A model generated the notes under the pieces. It was not told the DNA's origin and did no database searches. It saw nothing but the letters and a program-made list of their open reading frames with translations. Positions 9,304-17,474 of a stretch of 64,000 nucleotides of DNA are shown one piece after another (position 1 is the stretch's first letter; each line of letters starts with the position of its first letter). This DNA comes from Endozoicomonas sp. SCSIO W0465 (GTDB lineage: Bacteria > Pseudomonadota > Gammaproteobacteria > Pseudomonadales > Endozoicomonadaceae): assembly GCF_023716865.1 (NCBI RefSeq), contig NZ_CP092417.1, forward strand, positions 7,114,501 to 7,178,500, read 5' to 3'. The translations under genes and the position numbers were made by a program.

Positions 9304-10364
9304 TCTCTCTCCCGGATCGACAAAATGCTGTTAGCCTGATTAAACAGGCAGTTAAAGATGGGGCTCGTCAGTCAAAAGCCTGCAAAGCCCTTGGTCTTAC
9401 AGAAAGAACTGTACAACGCTGGATGCAGGGTGATGACGTGCGCGCAGATAATCGCAAAAATGCTGACAGGCCAGAACCGGTTAACAAGTTTTCTGAAGCT
9501 GAGCGACAGGCGATTGTTGACGTCTGTAACAGCGAGCGGTTCAAAAGCCTTCCGCCCAGCCAGATTGTGCCCACATTGTTAGATGAAGGTCTCTATATGG
9601 GGTCTGAAAGGACATTTTACCGGGTGTTGGAGGAAACAGGGCAACAGCATCATCGGGGCAGTGCTGCCAAGCCAAACAGGTATAAGCCAACGTCCTGGTG
9701 TGCTACCGGACCCAACCAGGTCTGGTCCTGGGATATTACCTATCTGCGCTCTCCGATACGGGGGCAGTTTTATTACCTGTACCTGGTGATAGACATCTTT
9801 AGTCGTATGATTGTTACATGGGAAATTCATGAAACCGAATCAGCTGAGCATGCATCAGAAATGATCACTAAAGCCTGTATCAAACAGGGAATTGCAGCCT
9901 TGGAGTGGCCACTGGTTCTGCACTCAGATAATGGTAGTCCCATGAAGGGTGGCACTATGCTGTCAACACTGCAGCGTCTTGGGGTCGTGAGCTCATTCAG
10001 TCGTCCCCGGGTCAGTGATGATAACCCCTTTTCCGAGGCCATATTCAGAACCCTGAAATACCGCCCTGGTTATCCGCGCACGCCATTTGCTGATCTTGAA
10101 GCAGCACGTAGCTGGGTGCATGGTTTTGCCCAATGGTACAACGAAGAGCACAAGCACAGTGGGCTGAAATTTCTGACACCCGGGCAAAGGCATCGTGGTG
10201 AAACCAAGGTGCTTATGGCTAACCGCAGAAAGGTTTATGAACAAGCCAAAGAACGTCACCCAGAGCGCTGGGGAAAGAGGTCAACAAGGAACTGGGATCT
10301 GGCTGATGAAGTCTGGTTGAATCCCGACAGACCTGCTGATGATCAACTAAGCAAAGCCGCTTAA
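9267..10364 (+). CDS. IS3-family transposase OrfB (DDE integrase core), made by -1 frameshift
   Basis: The frame is open from the slippery site without an early ATG. It reads ...LVSLPDRQNAVSLIKQA and a helix-turn-helix (SKACKALGLTERTVQRWM), so fusion by frameshifting is more likely than independent start at the ATG at 9423. The rve-type core has the first Asp in QVWSWDITYLRSPIRG, the second in VLHSDNGSPMKGGTM, and the Glu in DDNPFSEAIFRTLKYRP. The C-terminus is complete, so this IS may be active. Confidence 0.85.
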   Translation, partial: GPRDLGGARGRLVSLPDRQNAVSLIKQAVKDGARQSKACKALGLTERTVQRWMQGDDVRADNRKNADRPEPVNKFSEAERQAIVDVCNSERFKSLPPSQIVPTLLDEGLYMGSERTFYRVLEETGQQHHRGSAAKPNRYKPTSWCATGPNQVWSWDITYLRSPIRGQFYYLYLVIDIFSRMIVTWEIHETESAEHASEMITKACIKQGIAALEWPLVLHSDNGSPMKGGTMLSTLQRLGVVSSFSRPRVSDDNPFSEAIFRTLKYRPGYPRTPFADLEAARSWVHGFAQWYNEEHKHSGLKFLTPGQRHRGETKVLMANRRKVYEQAKERHPERWGKRSTRNWDLADEVWLNPDRPADDQLSKAA

Positions 10365-10388
10365 GTTGAGGCGACAACTATGTTGACA

Positions 10389-10871
10389 AACACCGTTGTT
10401 TTAGATACTAAAGAAAAAATAACAGAATTAGGGCTTCAGAAAAGTACTGCAAAGTTGTGGCCAAAGCATTCAACTATTGTTGCAATGTACGGTGCTACTG
10501 CTGGCCAAGTTTGCCTTATTTCACAAGAAATGGCGGCTAATCAGGCATGCTGCGCGCTAATACCTAAACAGAATTACAGTACATACATTTTCTTATCTGC
10601 AAGAAGGTCTATTGAGGATTTGGCCAGCAAGGCATCAGGCTCTGCTCAACAAAATCTAAATAAATCACTTGTTTCTGAGCACAGGGTAATTAATCCAGCA
10701 GAAAATATACTGAAAAATTTTGAAAAGAATATTTCTAGTTTAATTTCTAAGTGGGAAAAGAATATCGAAGAAAGCAGGGCGCTTGAATACACAAGAGACA
10801 CCCTTCTCCCCAAGCTCCTCTCCGGCGAAATCTCAGTTAAAGATGAAGTGAAGGAAGCCGTATATGGCTGA
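10389..10871 (+). pseudogene. hsdS: HsdS specificity subunit, fragment 3 (C-terminus)
   Basis: The frame continues the second recognition domain with TVVLDTKEKITELGLQKSTA and IVAMYGATAGQVCLISQEMA, a motif pair shared by many HsdS proteins. It ends in the distal conserved helix (EYTRDTLLPKLLSGEISV). Its stop overlaps the DUF4917 start (ATG 10864) by 8 bp, showing the operon was translationally coupled. A few codons around the IS3 junction cannot be aligned cleanly. Confidence 0.85.
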
Positions 10872-11426
10872 AATACTTAATTGGAATGAAATCAAAGAAG
10901 AGTTTCATCAAGGTTCACTTCTGCTTGGAAATGGCTCCAGTATTGCCGTTCACGAGTGTTTTAAATATGAATCTCTATATGAGAAGTCTGTTGAACTTGG
11001 ATATTTAACCGAGAACGTTCAAGCGGTATTTGAAAAGTTCGGTGTCAATGACTTTGAACTGGTTCTGCGTCGATTATGGCAAGCCAAACTTGTCAATGAA
11101 GCTCTTGATCTACCAAGAGGTGAAGTGGAAATAGCATATGAAAAGGTCAGAAATGCACTTATTTCCACGGTACGAGAAACACACGTTAAATATGATGATG
11201 CCCGTCTGCACTTGCAAAGCATCTACAAGTTTATGCAGAGCTTCGAGACGGTTATATCACTAAACTATGACCTTATCGTTTATTGGGCTGCTCAATACGG
11301 AAATAGAGAGTTAGGCACTTGGTTTAAAGATTGTTTCCATCGGTCAGAATTTAGAAATGATTGGAGAAATCTTCGAATCCCTTATAAAGCCAAAAGAGCA
11401 ACATTATATTTTTATCCTCATGGTAA
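10864..11426 (+). pseudogene. DUF4917-type protein with Sir2-like motifs, fragment 1
   Basis: This is the N-terminal 188 residues of a gene lying between hsdS and hsdR. Three motifs in Sir2-like order are visible: a glycine loop LLLGNGSS (residues 19-26), FETVISLNYDLIVYW with NYD at 134-136, and YPHGN with His186. In Sir2-fold NADases these correspond to the nucleotide loop, the catalytic Asn and the catalytic His. I assign DUF4917 from overall character. An IS4 element cuts the gene after the second base of codon 188; ATGGTAA (11420-11426 and 12535-12541) is the duplication. I infer a NAD-consuming or NAD-binding defence partner of the restriction system, now disrupted. Confidence 0.7.
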
Positions 11427-12534
11427 CTGAAGTTACGCAGCTAACAGCTCTCTCAGCTGCCCCAACGAAGCTTTCAGCCCTGCCATATAGATTTTGGCTC
11501 TGAGCTGAAAGTGATTCAGATTTACTTTCAATGACAATACTTCCAACCTGAAGGCTGAGTAAATTGAAAGAAAGATATGATTACTCTGTGTTCTCACAGT
11601 ATGCGCCGGTGACTTGGCCATTGACGCATTCGATTTCAGCGTTTTATGGAAGACCTCGACTTTCCACCGTTTCTCGTAGATTGCCTTGAGAGTCTCGGCA
11701 TCACAGTCAAGATCGCTGCAAACCAGATAGAGAATGCCTGTGCTTCCGTCTTTGTTTTTAAAGACCTGACGGTATAGCAGAACAGGGAAATCGACACCTG
11801 CTATCCACCCTTGTACAGGCTTATCTTCTGAAAAATCAACAGTATCTATACGCTGTGAACGGCCTTGTAATTTGTCGTCCAGACTGAGGGATACCTTGCG
11901 GTTTGACTTCATCGCCATCAGGAAATGTTTATTACAGTCGTGTCGAATAAACATCATATTGTCGTTTGAGCAAAACCAGCTATCTGCAAGGACATAGCGG
12001 AACATAAGCTGGTTATGGCAGCAAATCATCAGCATCTCCCGCATCATTTCATTTTTGGTTTGCTCTGCATATCGTCTTACCTTTTTTGTCTTCAAGTCGG
12101 TGTACAGGATGGTTTTCTCGATCAATTTATAGGCGACAGGAATCGACGCATCTCCGGCATGGTAGTGTGCATTGAGCAGATTTATACCTTTCACGGTGCG
12201 ATTTTTTGTATGATCAAAATGCCAGGTGTTCAGGGCATTCTCTTTGCTGAACTGCTTTTCCTGAATCGTATCGTCAAAGATCAAAACCCCATCACTGCAC
12301 TCAACCTGTCGCACGACGGGTTTAACGTAAAGCCATAAGTCACGACTGGTAAACTCATTGTTTGAAAGCAATCGGGTGAATTGGTCATGACTGTAGACAT
12401 TATCCAAAAGCTCTGACACTCCCGTTGCAGTGGTCTTCCCAGACGACGACAACAGGTAGTCAGAATAAAGTTCTATGAGATCATTTTTCATGCCACCAAT
12501 AATGGCTGATTTTCAGCAAGGTGCGTAACTTGAG
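11427..12534 (-). mobile_element. IS4-family insertion sequence in the DUF4917 gene
   Basis: Ends are CTGAAGTTACGCA at the left and CTCAAGTTACGCA (complement) at the right, with a 7-bp target duplication ATGGTAA. The 1108-bp element holds one complete transposase on the minus strand, so it looks recent. Confidence 0.85.
11433..12491 (-). CDS. IS4-family transposase
   Basis: The 352-aa protein shows the DDE core: GVLIFDDTIQEKQF, VLADSWFCSNDNM, and the IS4 signature Y-(2)-R-(3)-E-(6)-K as YEKRWKVEVFHKTLK. The frame is complete from MKNDLIELYSDYLL to a stop just inside the element's end. The nearest relatives cannot be named from sequence alone. Confidence 0.85.
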   Translation of the reverse strand: MKNDLIELYSDYLLSSSGKTTATGVSELLDNVYSHDQFTRLLSNNEFTSRDLWLYVKPVVRQVECSDGVLIFDDTIQEKQFSKENALNTWHFDHTKNRTVKGINLLNAHYHAGDASIPVAYKLIEKTILYTDLKTKKVRRYAEQTKNEMMREMLMICCHNQLMFRYVLADSWFCSNDNMMFIRHDCNKHFLMAMKSNRKVSLSLDDKLQGRSQRIDTVDFSEDKPVQGWIAGVDFPVLLYRQVFKNKDGSTGILYLVCSDLDCDAETLKAIYEKRWKVEVFHKTLKSNASMAKSPAHTVRTQSNHIFLSIYSAFRLEVLSLKVNLNHFQLRAKIYMAGLKASLGQLRELLAA

Positions 12535-12998
12535 ATGGTAATATAGTGTTGCGCAGAGAGGGGTTTTCTGGCGAGCGTAAAATACACACAGGAAGGAACG
12601 ATAGTTTATTAGAAGCTATTTTGAGCGAGTGGGAAGCTGATAATATTTCTCCTGCTTTTATCTGTGAAGGTACAGAAGAGAACAAGCGTGAGGCTATTTC
12701 TAGTTGTAATTATTTTGAGCGTGTTTTCTTTGAAGTATTACCATCATTGGAAGATACACTAGTTGTGTACGGCTGGGGTTTTGGTGACCAAGATCAACAC
12801 ATCATCAATCAAATAGGAAAATCAACCGTAAAAAAAATAGCTGTTGCAATATACGGTGATGACGATGTGCTGTGTGGAAAAATTGAACAAAAGTTAAAAG
12901 CCCTTAATTTAGATAAGCTGGTTTTCTTTGATTCAACAAGTGATGGTTGTTGGAATAACCCGGTTGTAGAAACGGTTGAACATGAGGACGTAGCATGA
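12535..12998 (+). pseudogene. DUF4917-type protein with Sir2-like motifs, fragment 2 (C-terminus)
   Basis: Starting from the second copy of the ATGGTAA duplication, the frame continues VLRREGFSGERKIHTGRN. It reaches the Sir2-like closing motif LVVYGWGFGDQDQHIINQI, the counterpart of the G-x-S-x-x-D helix that ends the nucleotide fold in Sir2-like proteins. The joined protein would be about 340 residues. The stop TGA overlaps the hsdR ATG by 4 bp (ATGA), so this gene was an integral operon member, not a later passenger. Confidence 0.7.
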
Positions 12999-15900
12999 TC
13001 ACGGAAGACCAATTGGAACAACTCTGTTTAGAGTGGTTCCGCACGGCTGGCTGGGAAGTCCTGCACGGCCCTGATATTGCACCTGATGGCTCAACCCCCA
13101 TGCGCAGCAATTATCAGGACGTATTGCTCAAGCCAGACCTGGAAAAAGCCTTTACCCAATTAAACCCTCATCTCCCTTCAGGTTGCTTTGAGCAGGTTTG
13201 GGCAACGCTGACCAAACCCGAAAGTCTTGACCTGATCACCAATAACCGCCACTTTCACAAGCTGCTGCTGGATGGTGTGCCGGTGTACTACAAAGGCGAT
13301 GATGAGCAGTGGGTAAACGACCATGCCTTTCTGGTAGATTTTGAATCGGTCGCCAATAACCGGTTTGTGGCGGTGAACCAGTTCACACTGACCGGCACCA
13401 AGAGCCCTCGACGCCCGGATATTGTCTGCTTTATTAATGGCATCCCCTTTGCGGTGCTGGAGCTGAAAAGCCCCGGTGATGAGAATGTGGATATCTGGGA
13501 TGCCTTTAACCAGCTGCAAACGTATAAGGATGAAATCAGCGACCTGTTTATTTTTAATGAGGCGCTGGTGATCAGTGATGGTTATACCGCCCGGGTGGGT
13601 TCCCTAACTGCGGACCAGGAACGCTTTATGCCCTGGCGTACCATCCAAAATGAAGAAGACCGGCCAGTGTTGGAATGGCAGTTGGAAACGCTGGTACGGG
13701 GCTTTTTCGACCGGACTCTGTTTCTGGATTACATTCGCTACTTTGTGCTGTTTGAGAGTGATGGCGAACGCACCATCAAGAAGATTGCCGGTTATCACCA
13801 GTTCCATGCGGTGCGGGAAGCGGTTCGGGCAACAGTGCTGGCAGCACAGGAACAGCTGGGGGAACCAGCCTCGGAGACGTGTCGGGGTGGTCGTATTTTG
13901 CCCGGCAGTAAAAAGGCCGGTGTGGTCTGGCATACCCAGGGTTCCGGCAAGAGTATCTCCATGTGCTGCTATGCCGGTATGTTGCTGCAACAACCGGCCA
14001 TGAATAACCCGACGCTGGTGGTGGTGACGGATCGGAATGATCTGGATGGTCAGCTTTTTAACACCTTCAGCAGTGCCCAGGAACTGTTAAAGCAGACACC
14101 GGTGCAGGCCAATGACCGGGAAGCGTTGCGTCAGTTACTGGCGGAAAGGGAGTCCGGCGGCATTATCTTTACCACGGTGCAGAAGTTTGCCCTGCAGGAC
14201 GGTGAAAGCCACCATCCGCTGTTAAATGGTCGCCATAATATTGTGGTGATTTCCGATGAGGCCCACCGCAGTCAGTATGGGCTGAAGGCGGTATTAACCA
14301 AAGAAGGCCAGTACAAGTTTGGCTATGCCAAGCATATGCGGGACGCTTTGAAGAATGCGTCGTTTATTGGCTTTACCGGCACGCCCATCTCCCAGGAGGA
14401 CAAGGATACCCGCTCGGTGTTTGGGGAGTATGTCTCCATTTATGATATTCAGGATGCCGTTGAGGATGGTGCGACGGTGCCCATCTATTATGAATCCCGC
14501 CTGGCCAAGCTGGATTTGAACCACGCTGAAATCCAGCAGCTCTCTGAGCAGGTGGATGAGGTGGTGGAAGATGAGGAAGATATCAACCTCCGGGAAAAGA
14601 CCAAGGGCGAGTGGAGCCGGTTAGAAAAGCTGGTGGGTGCTACGCCCCGGCTGAAACAGGTGGCGGCGGATTTGGTGGCGCATTTTGAATCCCGCAATGA
14701 GAGCATGGATGGCAAGGGGATGATTGTCGGCATGAGCCGGGATATCTGTGCCCACCTTTATAACGAGATTGTGGAGCTGCGCCCCGAATGGCACGACCCT
14801 GATCCGGAAAAAGGCGTGATCAAGATTGTGATGACCGGTTCCGCCTCCGATAAGCCTCTGTTGCAGCCCCATATTTACAGCAAGAAGACCAAGAAACGGC
14901 TGGAGAAACGCTTTAAGGATGTAAACGATCCGATGAAGCTGGTGATTGTGCGGGATATGTGGCTGACCGGTTTTGATGCGCCCTGCTGCCACACCATGTA
15001 TGTGGACAAGCCCATGAAGGGCCATAACCTGATGCAGGCCATTGCCCGGGTGAACCGGGTGTTTAAAAACAAGCCCGGTGGGCTGGTGGTGGATTACATC
15101 GGCATTGCCAATGAGCTGAAGGCGGCGCTGAAAGATTACACCGATGCCCGTGGCAAGGGTGAGCCGACCTTAAGATCCGAAGAAGCCTATGCCGTGTTGG
15201 CAGAAAAAATGGATGCGCTGCGTGGCCTGTTTGCCAAAACTCCACAGGGTGAAGGGCTGGATATCAGCGGCTTTGAAACCAGAGCCCGAGAGCTGTTAGT
15301 GCCTGCGGCCAACTATGTGCTGAGTTTGAAAGATGGCAAGAAGCGACTGATGGATTTGGTTCTGGCGGCTAACAAGGCATACTCCCTGTGCAGCACTCTG
15401 GATGAAGCCAAAGAGCTGCGGCTTGAACTGGCGTTTTTCTCGGCGGTGAAGGCGGCCATTAATAAATTCACCACGGTGGATAAAAAACGCAGCCGGGAGG
15501 AACAGCAATCTGCCCTGAAGCAGATTTTGGATAATGCCATTGTGGCGGAAGGCGTAGCCGATGTGTTTGCGCTGTGTGGACTGGAGAAACCCAATATCGG
15601 GTTGTTGTCCGATGAGTTTCTGGATGATGTAAGGCGGATGCCTCACAGGAATCTGGCCGTAGAGTTACTGGAAAAGCTGCTGAAAGACGATATCCGCGCC
15701 AAGACTCGTAATAATGTGGTGCAGGAGAAAAAATTCTCTGAACGGTTGCAGGCCACTCTACGCAAATACAATAACCGGGCCATTGAAACCGCGCAGGTGA
15801 TTGAAGAACTGATCCAGATGGCCAAAGACTTTCAGGCAGAAATGAGCCGGGAAGCGGAGCTTGGCCTGAACCCGGATGAAGTGGCGTTTTATGATGCCCT

Positions 15901-16150
15901 GGCCAATAACGAAAGCGCCGTTCGGGAACTGGGTGATGAGATTCTCAAAAAGATTGCCGTTGAGATCACCGACAAGCTGCGCAAATCCACCACCATTGAC
16001 TGGCAGGTGCGGGATAGTGTGCGGGCACGGTTGAAGATTCTGGTTCGGCGGACTTTGCAGAAGTACAAGTATCCACCGGATGGAGCGGCGGCGGCGGTTG
16101 AACTGGTTTTGAAGCAGGCGGAGACTTTGGCTTGTGAGTGGAGTGGGTGA
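12995..16150 (+). CDS. hsdR: Type I restriction enzyme endonuclease/translocase subunit HsdR
   Basis: The 1051-aa subunit cleaves and pumps DNA in the HsdR2M2S complex. The nuclease site is readable as P-D142 in RRPDIVCF and E156-L-K in VLELKSP. The superfamily 2 motor follows: GSGKS at 316-320, VVTDRNDLDGQL, FTTVQKF, DEAH from 421, GFTGTP, then the motif V/VI region (MWLTGFDAPCCHTMYVDKP, AIARVNRVFKNKPGG). The C-terminal helical domain that docks on the methyltransferase is present. No disruption is visible. With hsdS broken, the complex cannot be targeted by this locus alone, so HsdR is probably idle unless another HsdS is made elsewhere. Confidence 0.95.
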   Translation: MITEDQLEQLCLEWFRTAGWEVLHGPDIAPDGSTPMRSNYQDVLLKPDLEKAFTQLNPHLPSGCFEQVWATLTKPESLDLITNNRHFHKLLLDGVPVYYKGDDEQWVNDHAFLVDFESVANNRFVAVNQFTLTGTKSPRRPDIVCFINGIPFAVLELKSPGDENVDIWDAFNQLQTYKDEISDLFIFNEALVISDGYTARVGSLTADQERFMPWRTIQNEEDRPVLEWQLETLVRGFFDRTLFLDYIRYFVLFESDGERTIKKIAGYHQFHAVREAVRATVLAAQEQLGEPASETCRGGRILPGSKKAGVVWHTQGSGKSISMCCYAGMLLQQPAMNNPTLVVVTDRNDLDGQLFNTFSSAQELLKQTPVQANDREALRQLLAERESGGIIFTTVQKFALQDGESHHPLLNGRHNIVVISDEAHRSQYGLKAVLTKEGQYKFGYAKHMRDALKNASFIGFTGTPISQEDKDTRSVFGEYVSIYDIQDAVEDGATVPIYYESRLAKLDLNHAEIQQLSEQVDEVVEDEEDINLREKTKGEWSRLEKLVGATPRLKQVAADLVAHFESRNESMDGKGMIVGMSRDICAHLYNEIVELRPEWHDPDPEKGVIKIVMTGSASDKPLLQPHIYSKKTKKRLEKRFKDVNDPMKLVIVRDMWLTGFDAPCCHTMYVDKPMKGHNLMQAIARVNRVFKNKPGGLVVDYIGIANELKAALKDYTDARGKGEPTLRSEEAYAVLAEKMDALRGLFAKTPQGEGLDISGFETRARELLVPAANYVLSLKDGKKRLMDLVLAANKAYSLCSTLDEAKELRLELAFFSAVKAAINKFTTVDKKRSREEQQSALKQILDNAIVAEGVADVFALCGLEKPNIGLLSDEFLDDVRRMPHRNLAVELLEKLLKDDIRAKTRNNVVQEKKFSERLQATLRKYNNRAIETAQVIEELIQMAKDFQAEMSREAELGLNPDEVAFYDALANNESAVRELGDEILKKIAVEITDKLRKSTTIDWQVRDSVRARLKILVRRTLQKYKYPPDGAAAAVELVLKQAETLACEWSG

Positions 16151-16283
16151 ATTAGAAATCAGGACTGATTCTGAAAGAAAAGATTTAACTATCGACCAGA
16201 ATCTTCATTAAAAGAGCTTCGCCATTCTGCATACCTATAAGATTGCTTTGCCTTATGGGTACAAGCATTAAATCAGCTTTAGA

Positions 16284-17392
16284 GGCTAAGTTACCGTTAA
16301 TGGTTGGAAGCACCAATGTTCAGTAATTCTGCTGATCAACCGGCCAACAGTTAATTTTTTTGCTGCCGTCAGTTCTCGCCTCCAGGCCAGATAATGGGGA
16401 AGGTAACGAGTTGCAACCCCTTGGAATACGCCGCCAATCCAGCGTTTTAAATGACTGTGATAAGAATTTACAGTCTGGATGTGGTAGATGCCTTCAACAA
16501 CATGTTGACCTGCTGATGTCACCAGCTCCTTGAAGACAAATCCAAGCTTGTCAGCAAGTTTTTCGTGAGCGAGGTGTGCATCCGCACAGACCGTGGCCTG
16601 TATCGATATGCGGCCATTTAAATGCCTGCACAATTCATTAGCACTTTCGTTTTCTAATACACCGTCAACGGTATTTCGATTACGGTCCCGAGCCACCATT
16701 ACCGGGACTTTTCGGGCTTTGTTGGGATCATTACCCCGCTTTCGGGTTGGCCGTGGAAGGCCTTCTCTTTGCCCTTTGAAGGATTCACGGAAAAATGTTT
16801 CATCAAGCTCAGTAATGCCACAAAGCTCTTCTGCTTGATCATTATTAATCACTTCAAGAAAGCGGTGACGCCAGCGGAACGCAGTTTTCAAGTCAATGGC
16901 ATTCTCAGCAGCAGCTGGTCGCAAGACCATAGAGTGAGTCATACCTGCGAGGTACTTGTTCCATTTTTCAGGGTGCCTGAGCCTTGCCAAAGGCGTTCCA
17001 CTAAAGGCGTTAAACGTTGAGTCGCAAGTCTTGCAGTGGTAGCGCTGTCGGCCATTTCGTATGCCCCAGCGACCAACGCTATGGCTTTTGCATTTGGGGC
17101 ACCTGGGGTTTTCGGCAAATTGGGCAAGTATGCTCTTTTCTACGTCAGGTGTTGCATTATCGTTATTGGGTATAGATTCACTGTAAACAGGTTCAGAGTC
17201 AGTGGTTTCTACTACCTCGGTAACCTCTATTTGAGTACTAAGGAGCGAGTTGTTAAGAATGTCTCGCTGTTCACTGGTTAATGTTGAAATGGAATCAATA
17301 AAATTCTGGAAGAGTTCAGATTGCATATCACTCCCCTACAACGTAGATTTTATGGGAGTTTAGCTGATTCAACCATTAACGGTAACTTAGCC
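16284..17392 (-). mobile_element. IS1595-family insertion sequence downstream of hsdR
   Basis: Inverted ends share 23 bp beginning GGCTAAGTTACCGTTAATGG. The 8-bp flanks differ (GCTTTAGA at the left, GCGCAGTT at the right), so no target duplication is left. That suggests recombination between copies or an old insertion. The 1109-bp element separates the defence locus from uvrD. Confidence 0.82.
16286..17326 (-). CDS. IS1595-family transposase (ISXO2-like)
   Basis: The 346-aa protein has an N-terminal acidic extension, then a zinc ribbon (CPKCKSHSVGRWG ... YHCKTC). A helix-turn-helix-like segment and a DDE-type core follow (ITELDETFFRES, VCADAHLAHEKLAD, and VNSYHSHLKRWI, which places Asn-x-x-His in the ISXO2 manner). 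Its last codons lie inside the terminal repeat. The ORF is complete. Its ends differ from those of the other IS1595 element at 55.4 kb, so the two are distinct subfamilies. Confidence 0.88.
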   Translation of the reverse strand: MQSELFQNFIDSISTLTSEQRDILNNSLLSTQIEVTEVVETTDSEPVYSESIPNNDNATPDVEKSILAQFAENPRCPKCKSHSVGRWGIRNGRQRYHCKTCDSTFNAFSGTPLARLRHPEKWNKYLAGMTHSMVLRPAAAENAIDLKTAFRWRHRFLEVINNDQAEELCGITELDETFFRESFKGQREGLPRPTRKRGNDPNKARKVPVMVARDRNRNTVDGVLENESANELCRHLNGRISIQATVCADAHLAHEKLADKLGFVFKELVTSAGQHVVEGIYHIQTVNSYHSHLKRWIGGVFQGVATRYLPHYLAWRRELTAAKKLTVGRLISRITEHWCFQPLTVT

Positions 17393-17403
17393 GCGCAGTT
17401 CCG

Positions 17404-17431
17404 TTAAACTCTCACTGTTCTTGTATATACT
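17404..17431 (+). promoter_or_regulatory. Candidate uvrD promoter
   Basis: TTAAAC (17404-17409) and TATACT (17426-17431) are spaced 16 bp, 43 bp upstream of the uvrD ATG and just outside the IS1595 end. The -10 overlaps TTGTATATAC, faintly like half of a LexA box, but no good CTGT-N8-ACAG site is present. Confidence 0.35.
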
Positions 17432-17474
17432 TCCCCATCACAAGGGGTAACCGAACTCTGACTGAAAGACATCT

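Larger units (their letters stand above)
8728..10388 (+). mobile_element. IS3-family insertion sequence in hsdS
   Basis: Imperfect terminal repeats TGTCAGCATAGTTGTCGCC (left) and TGTCAACATAGTTGTCGCC (right, complement) bracket two overlapping frames of the IS3 type. No clean 3-4 bp target duplication is visible. The outer ends could extend a few bases (TG...CA at 8726 and 10391), so the exact junction is uncertain and a small local rearrangement is possible. Confidence 0.8.

Noticed and set aside
17411..17431. LexA (SOS) box upstream of uvrD
   Set aside because: Only one half resembles the consensus (TTGTATATAC); the matching ACAG half is missing.
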